From Halogeometricum pallidum JCM 14848 (GTDB taxonomy: Archaea; Halobacteriota; Halobacteria; Halobacteriales; Haloferacaceae): a stretch of 58,262 nucleotides of DNA. Numbering within the stretch: position 1 is the first letter of the stretch; every line of letters starts with the position of its first letter. Positions 54,352-58,262 of this stretch are shown here, in pieces. Below the pieces are notes generated by a model. The model had not been told where the DNA came from. It did no database searches and was given only the letters and a program-made list of their open reading frames with translations. The DNA is taken from assembly GCF_000337095.1 (NCBI RefSeq), contig NZ_AOIV01000026.1, positions 1 through 58,262 on the forward strand. The letters are read 5' to 3'. Made by a program: the position numbers and the translations under genes.

Positions 54352-54512
54352 CGAGCTTTTTGCACGTTCGAGTCTCCTCGGGCCGCTACGCGGCCCTGCG
54401 GGGACCCTCACCGCAAAAAGCTCGACCAAAAACCTGCCGCGACTCGCTTCGCTCGTCGCGGTGCGACTGCTCGGAGTCTTTCTTGGCCGTCGCTCCTCGT
54501 GAGAACTCACGG
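54352..54512. repeat. Composite intergenic palindrome, copy B
   Basis: Perfect 12-bp arms CGAGCTTTTTGC (54352-54363) and GCAAAAAGCTCG (54413-54424) enclose the 7-bp hairpin GGGCCGC-TAC-GCGGCCC (54380-54396). A second stem CCGCGAC...GTCGCGG follows (about 54437-54461) with a CTCGCTTCGCTC-like loop, and CGTGAG-AA-CTCACG further on (about 54498-54511). The order (A/T-containing outer stem, inner hairpin, CCGCGA stem) matches 4499-4617. It could terminate both convergent genes. Confidence 0.65.
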
Positions 54513-54571
54513 CGAGCGACGTACTGCGGATATTCGGCCCGCTCGAACCTCTCGGCTTCCGCTTCGCCCGC

Positions 54572-54841
54572 CTACACCTTCACGAACTGCGCTCGTCCGC
54601 TCTGGCTGACCGTGATGCGGTAGCCCTCGTAGGTGAACGTCACCTCCACTTGCGCCTCCGGGGCGGGCGGGTTCGAGAACAGGTGGTCCAGCATGTGGTC
54701 GATTTGGACGTACGTCGGGCCGAGTTGATCCGCGGCGGTTCCCTCCAACTCGGCGACGATTTTGGCCACCTCTACCGCCGGTTCCTCGGCGTTCGTCTGT
54801 AGCTGCCGCTGAATTATCGCATCGTCCGGCGTCTCATCCAT
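54572..54841 (-). CDS. HalOD1 output-domain protein
   Basis: An 89-residue protein of the haloarchaeal HalOD1 type: AVEVAKIVAELEGTAADQLGPTYVQIDHMLDHLF, then VEVTFTYEGYRITVSQSGRAQFVKV. The N-terminus is acidic. This is the second stand-alone HalOD1 protein of the window, after 34393-34665, and the two are only distantly alike. Confidence 0.8.
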   Translation of the reverse strand: MDETPDDAIIQRQLQTNAEEPAVEVAKIVAELEGTAADQLGPTYVQIDHMLDHLFSNPPAPEAQVEVTFTYEGYRITVSQSGRAQFVKV

Positions 54842-54912
54842 CCCGTTCGATTCTCACAACCATCCGACAAATAGTTCGCGCTCGTTCGTCGTTCCCGCGA
54901 CCGATTCGCTCA

Positions 54913-56343
54913 CTACGAGAGCGCGTTCTCCAGACTCGAGGCGACCGACCGCGCCTTCTCCGCGAGCGCCTCGCTCACGGTTCCTCGCTCCACCGCCTCG
55001 TCCAGTTCGTCGTCGTCGACGCGTTCGACCGTCCCGTCGGGATGTTTTATCACGTCGACGTGCAGGTCGACGTAGCGCACCTCGTCGGGGAAGCACTCGA
55101 CGGGCGTGCAGACGTTCACGTACGTCCCCTTCAGGTCGCCGCCGGCGTTCCGGTAGACGGTCGGATACCACCACCGGCCCTCGCGGAACTTCGTGAGGGC
55201 CGTGTCGCCCGACTCACGCGGCGTCCCGAGGCCGTCGTAGACGCCGCCGCCGGACAGCGTCCGCTCCACCGAGAGCGTTCCGTCGGCGTCCCACTCGACC
55301 ACCTCACCGCGGCCCAACTGGAACGCCCGCCCGTCGGGTTTACCGTGGCCGATGCCCACCCTGTCGCCCTCGACGGGGCCGAACTGCCGCGTCACCACGC
55401 CGAACGGGAACTCCCCCGACGGAGAACACATCGCCTCCACGAAGTCCACGCCGGCGCTGGCGGCCTCGCAGGACGCCTTCGTCCGGTGGTGTCCCGGCAT
55501 CGTCGTCTCCACCTCCCTTCGGCGCTCGTCCAGCGCGAAGCGCGATTCGCGACCGAACCAGACCCACCGTCCCGCGCCGGGGGCGGCGAGTCGCCGGAGC
55601 GGTTCGGGGGCGCCGTCCGCGTCCGCGAGGGCATCGTCCATCGCTTCGGCGCGCCCGGCGGCGCGTTCGAGGGCCGCGCCGAGGGCGTCCATGTCCGCCC
55701 TCGTCGCCGCGTGCGACCACTCGATGCCCCAACCCTCCGGCGCGTCGACGGAGAGGAAATCCGTCATGCCGACGAGTTCGCGTCCAGCGGCGTCGTCGCG
55801 GGTGTTCACCGTGACGTCGTCGCGCCCCCGCACCAGCGTCGCCAGTCCGCCGTCGGCGCGCACTCCCGTCGTGAGCGACGCCCTGCGGTCGCTCCACGGC
55901 GGTTCGGGGTCGCGTACCTGCACGCGGACGGCGTCGCCCGCCTCGATTCGCTCGTCGGTCTCGCGGAACGGGAGGAATCCTTCCGAATCGCCCAGCGAGC
56001 AGACCGCACCAGAGCCTTTCGTCTCCGTCACGCGGGCGTCGAAGACGGCGCCCGGCGGCGCGGGGTCCGCCCACGCGAACGTGTCGACGCCGACGGCCGA
56101 GAGCAGGTTGGCGACCGCTCCGACCGCGTCCGGGTCGCCGTGGACGCCGACCCCCCGTCGGTCGTCCGTCGTCGCCGCCGTCACCTCGTGGTGGCCGTCC
56201 TCGAACTCCGCGTCGAAGCGGTCGCGGATGGGCTCGGAGGCCTGCACCACCTCGTGGCCGGCGTCCAACAGGAGGCGCGTCAGCGCCGTCGCGTAGATGC
56301 CTCGGACGCGGGCGCGAACGGGTGCGGATTCCCCGCCGCTCAT
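54913..56343 (-). CDS. FAU-1 type RNase E/G-like ribonuclease (DUF402)
   Basis: A 476-residue protein. The N-terminal part (VRARVRGIYATALTRLLLDAGHEVVQASEPIRDRF) and the S1-like middle (DAVRVQVRDPEPPWSDRRASLT) match the archaeal FAU-1 family, and the C-terminal half carries a DUF402 domain (GDLKGTYVNVCTPVECFPDEVRYVDLHVDVI). FAU-1 binds AU-rich RNA and has been linked to rRNA maturation. It overlaps the upstream small gene by ATGA (56340-56343), so the two are co-translated. Confidence 0.87.
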   Translation of the reverse strand: MSGGESAPVRARVRGIYATALTRLLLDAGHEVVQASEPIRDRFDAEFEDGHHEVTAATTDDRRGVGVHGDPDAVGAVANLLSAVGVDTFAWADPAPPGAVFDARVTETKGSGAVCSLGDSEGFLPFRETDERIEAGDAVRVQVRDPEPPWSDRRASLTTGVRADGGLATLVRGRDDVTVNTRDDAAGRELVGMTDFLSVDAPEGWGIEWSHAATRADMDALGAALERAAGRAEAMDDALADADGAPEPLRRLAAPGAGRWVWFGRESRFALDERRREVETTMPGHHRTKASCEAASAGVDFVEAMCSPSGEFPFGVVTRQFGPVEGDRVGIGHGKPDGRAFQLGRGEVVEWDADGTLSVERTLSGGGVYDGLGTPRESGDTALTKFREGRWWYPTVYRNAGGDLKGTYVNVCTPVECFPDEVRYVDLHVDVIKHPDGTVERVDDDELDEAVERGTVSEALAEKARSVASSLENALS

Positions 56344-56717
56344 CGCAGCGAGTCCGGGTCGCGGGCGAACCGGACGCGGGCGTCGACGGTCGGCCCGAGC
56401 GACAGTTCGACCTTCTCGTCGCTCAGTACCCGGCCGCCCTCGACGGGGACGCCCCACGAGTCGAAGCGGAGGTAGCCCCGCAGGTCGCTGCCGTGCGTGA
56501 ACAGGTCGACGTACTCCACTTCGTGCTCCTGCACGTCGCTGGCGCTGTGGGCCATCTCCATGTCCGAGTGCATCGTCCCCCCGTCCCCGAAGAACGCGCG
56601 GATGGTCTCGGCGTCGCGTTCGACCGCGTCGGCGACGGCGTCGGAGGCGGTTCGAATCTCCTCGGTCGTGAGGCCGGCGTCGCGGAGGGCGGCCTGCGTG
56701 CGTTGGTCGAAATGCAT
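56340..56717 (-). CDS. Small conserved haloarchaeal protein (DUF7532-like), coupled to FAU-1
   Basis: A 125-residue protein starting MHFDQRTQAALRDAGLTTEEIRTASDAVADAV, with VEYVDLFTHGSDLRGYLRFDSWGV and ending VRFARDPDSLR. No known domain is recognised; I recall a similar family as DUF7532 with low confidence. Its TGA overlaps the ATG of the FAU-1 gene, so a role in the same RNA process is plausible. The ATG at 56717 was preferred to an upstream frame. Confidence 0.68.
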   Translation of the reverse strand: MHFDQRTQAALRDAGLTTEEIRTASDAVADAVERDAETIRAFFGDGGTMHSDMEMAHSASDVQEHEVEYVDLFTHGSDLRGYLRFDSWGVPVEGGRVLSDEKVELSLGPTVDARVRFARDPDSLR

Positions 56718-56823
56718 GCTCGCTCCGCAGTTGGTTCTCACACCCTTTCAAGCGCCCGTTTCCGCGGCCGTCGTCCGCGCTCGGCCGAAGATATTACCGG
56801 GGTCCCGTTGTATTGTCAGGGCG

Positions 56824-57831
56824 ATGGCAGAGAGACGAGACCCGGTCGAACGAGCCTCGGACGCCTCGACGGACCTCTACGACGTCTCCACGTGGGAGGA
56901 ACGGACGTCCGTCGACGGCCTCGCCGTGGCGCTGTATCGCCTGTTCACCGCGTCGGCCCGCATCGTCGTCGTCCTCCTCGCGTTGGTCCTCCTCCTCGCC
57001 ATCGGCGGGTTCGCGGCGCTCACCACCCCCGAGATAGGCCTGCTCACCGCCCTCTCGGCGATTCCCGCGCTGGGACTCGCCGCGTACGTCTACTACTCCG
57101 ACGCGACGACGAACGAACCGCTGTCGCTCCTCGTCGGGACGTTCCTCCTCGGCGTGCTGACCGCCAACTTCGCCGCCGTCCTCAACGGCGCCCTCCAGCA
57201 GTACTTCAAGGCGCTCGGCGGCCTCGGCATGATACTGTTCTTCTACGTCGTCGTCGGCCCCGTCGAGGAGACGGTGAAACTCCTGGCGGTGCGCCTGTAC
57301 GCCTACGGCGACGACCGGTTCGACGCCGTCGTCGACGGCGCCGTCTACGGCGCGATGGCGGGCCTCGGTTTCGCGTTCATCGAGAACGCCCTCTACATCA
57401 CCGAGCAACTGCCGCAGGGCGGGAGCCAGTTGGAGTTCGGCCTCGGCCTCATCGGCGCCGGCGGCGGCATCACGGCCGTCCGCGCCCTCGCGGGTCCGGG
57501 CCACGTCATCTACTCCGCCATCGCGGGCTACTACCTCGGTCTGGCGAAGTTCAACCGCGAGAACCGCGGCCCTATCGTCGTCAAGGGCCTGCTTATCGCC
57601 GCGTTCGTCCACGCGACGTACAACGCCACGGTCAGCATCGGGGCGGGGCTCATCCAAGCGTTCACGCCGCTCAGCGGCCTGTGGGCGTTCCTCGCCTACG
57701 TCCTCATCTACGACAGCATCTTCGGCCTCTACCTCATTCGGAAGATTCGGCGCTACCAACAGGTCTACCGGCAGGCGCACACGCCGATGCACGACGAGTC
57801 GATGCGGTCGGAACAGACCGAGTTCGAGTAG
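56824..57831 (+). CDS. PrsW-family intramembrane metalloprotease
   Basis: A 335-residue membrane protein with an N-terminal cytosolic segment of about 45 residues and roughly eight helices. The PrsW motifs are E148-E149 in GPVEETVKLL, E187-N188 in FIENALY, H227 in AGPGHVIYS and H263 in FVHATYNA, all set in helices as expected for a glutamic/metallo intramembrane protease. The substrate is unknown; bacterial PrsW cleaves an anti-sigma factor. The start ATG at 56824 was chosen over a longer frame that overlaps the divergent gene. Confidence 0.88.
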   Translation: MAERRDPVERASDASTDLYDVSTWEERTSVDGLAVALYRLFTASARIVVVLLALVLLLAIGGFAALTTPEIGLLTALSAIPALGLAAYVYYSDATTNEPLSLLVGTFLLGVLTANFAAVLNGALQQYFKALGGLGMILFFYVVVGPVEETVKLLAVRLYAYGDDRFDAVVDGAVYGAMAGLGFAFIENALYITEQLPQGGSQLEFGLGLIGAGGGITAVRALAGPGHVIYSAIAGYYLGLAKFNRENRGPIVVKGLLIAAFVHATYNATVSIGAGLIQAFTPLSGLWAFLAYVLIYDSIFGLYLIRKIRRYQQVYRQAHTPMHDESMRSEQTEFE

Positions 57832-57911
57832 TCGACGAGTCGACCCGACCGCCCGAACGGTCGGCTCAACCTCGCTCGCTTCCGCTCGGAACCCCTCTCG
57901 GTGTCAGCGCG

Positions 57912-58229
57912 TCAACGCGCCAGCGCGTCGGCGTAGCCCGACACCATGTTCTCGACGTACTTCGCCACCACGTCCACTTCGACGTGGACGGGGTCGCCGG
58001 CCGACTTCTCCGAGAGCGTCGTCACCTCGTACGTCGTCGGGACGACGGCGACGGAGAAGTCGTTCTCGCGGCGGTCCGCGACGGTGAGGCTGATGCCGTC
58101 GAGGCAGACCGAACCCTTCTGCACGACGTACTTGGCTATCGACTCGGGCAGGTCGAACTCGAAGAACCAGTCGTCGCCGACGCGTTCGATTCCCGTCACC
58201 GTCGCCGTCGTGTCGACGTGCCCCTGCAC
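57912..58229 (-). CDS. ribE: Riboflavin synthase alpha subunit, N-terminally truncated by the contig end
   Basis: The C-terminal 105 residues of riboflavin synthase, which dismutates two 6,7-dimethyl-8-ribityllumazine molecules to riboflavin. The visible part starts VQGHVDTTATV, then DGISLTVADR and the tail VAKYVENMVSGYADALAR. About 95-100 N-terminal residues are absent because the sequence runs into adapter DNA at 58230. An open frame continues into the adapter and would begin with the artefactual residues MYKRQ; those are not part of the gene. Confidence 0.93.
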   Translation of the reverse strand: MQGHVDTTATVTGIERVGDDWFFEFDLPESIAKYVVQKGSVCLDGISLTVADRRENDFSVAVVPTTYEVTTLSEKSAGDPVHVEVDVVAKYVENMVSGYADALAR

Positions 58230-58262
58230 CTGTCTCTTATACACATCTCTGATGGCGCGAGG
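58230..58262. other. Tn5/Nextera mosaic end plus likely 454 primer sequence (artefact)
   Basis: CTGTCTCTTATACACATCT (58230-58248) is the Tn5 mosaic end used in Nextera libraries. The next 14 bases CTGATGGCGCGAGG (58249-58262) match the start of the reverse complement of the old 454 primer A (GCCTCCCTCGCGCCATCAG). These bases are not genomic. Confidence 0.97.

Noticed and set aside
54913-56751. A 612-residue fusion start for the FAU-1 protein
   Set aside because: The first 136 codons are a shadow of the upstream 125-residue gene in another frame; ATG 56343 with ATGA overlap is better.
58230-58248. A genuine Tn5-like transposon end
   Set aside because: It is followed by a sequencing primer sequence and the window ends there, so it is library adapter, not a genomic transposon.
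1-58262. CRISPR array, restriction-modification, toxin-antitoxin or other defence island
   Set aside because: No regularly spaced repeats, Cas, methyltransferase or toxin-like genes were found; the 58-bp repeat has no unique spacers.

Overview
This window is GC-rich haloarchaeal chromosome, most likely from the Haloferacaceae or a close relative. The evidence is: very acidic proteins; RNA polymerase subunits split into A'/A'' and B'/B''; archaeal EF-2, EF-1alpha, SepF, CDP-archaeol synthase and TiaS; haloarchaea-specific HalOD1 domains; and TATA-like boxes 25-32 nt upstream of many start codons, which points to leaderless mRNAs. The genus cannot be fixed from the sequence alone.

Layout. 1-10.7 kb holds the 3' end of ribB, an epimerase-like SDR, ilvE, a RidA-family protein, a DUF502 membrane protein, carS and pyrE, a GfcR-type regulator next to an NCS2 purine permease, an exported arylsulfotransferase-like protein, a glutaredoxin and an HTH regulator. 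10.8-14.7 kb holds tiaS, a pilin-like protein divergent from a HerA-like ATPase, a pair of overlapping fluoride-channel genes and two identical tRNA-Asp genes. 15.1-33.7 kb is the transcription/translation super-cluster rpoH-B''-B'-A'-A''-nusA-(mscS)-rpsL-rpsG, then fusA, a histidine kinase, an ACT-domain protein with homoserine dehydrogenase, tuf and rpsJ. 33.9-34.4 kb is tRNA-Ala followed by repeated copies of its own 3' end. 34.4-58.2 kb carries many small genes (zinc-ribbon, CBS, HalOD1, DUF families) among recognisable ones: RNB ribonuclease, a PUA protein, SepF, UvrA, a geranylgeranyl-reductase-family flavoprotein, YgfZ, UspA, a ROK glucokinase, an LVIVD-repeat secreted protein, a NifU-like protein, a FAU-1 type RNase, a PrsW protease and a truncated riboflavin synthase.

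How genes work together. The core of the window is the transcription and translation machinery. Riboflavin genes sit at both edges (ribB and riboflavin synthase). carS and the geranylgeranyl-reductase-family gene relate to archaeal lipids. The ACT protein and homoserine dehydrogenase form one operon preceded by a short Thr-rich leaderless ORF. The GfcR-like regulator and the permease share an intergenic region with a perfect inverted 9-mer.

Main points for a second look: a cysteine-free RpoB' that lacks the usual C-terminal zinc ribbon; the Thr-rich leader ORF; the tRNA-Ala 3'-end repeats, which look like old integration scars; a family of composite intergenic palindromes; and a 58-bp tandem repeat over the glucokinase stop codon. 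The last 33 bases are not genomic. They are a Tn5/Nextera mosaic end followed by what looks like a 454 primer, so the contig ends artificially inside the riboflavin synthase gene. I saw no CRISPR array, rRNA, intact insertion sequence or obvious defence island.
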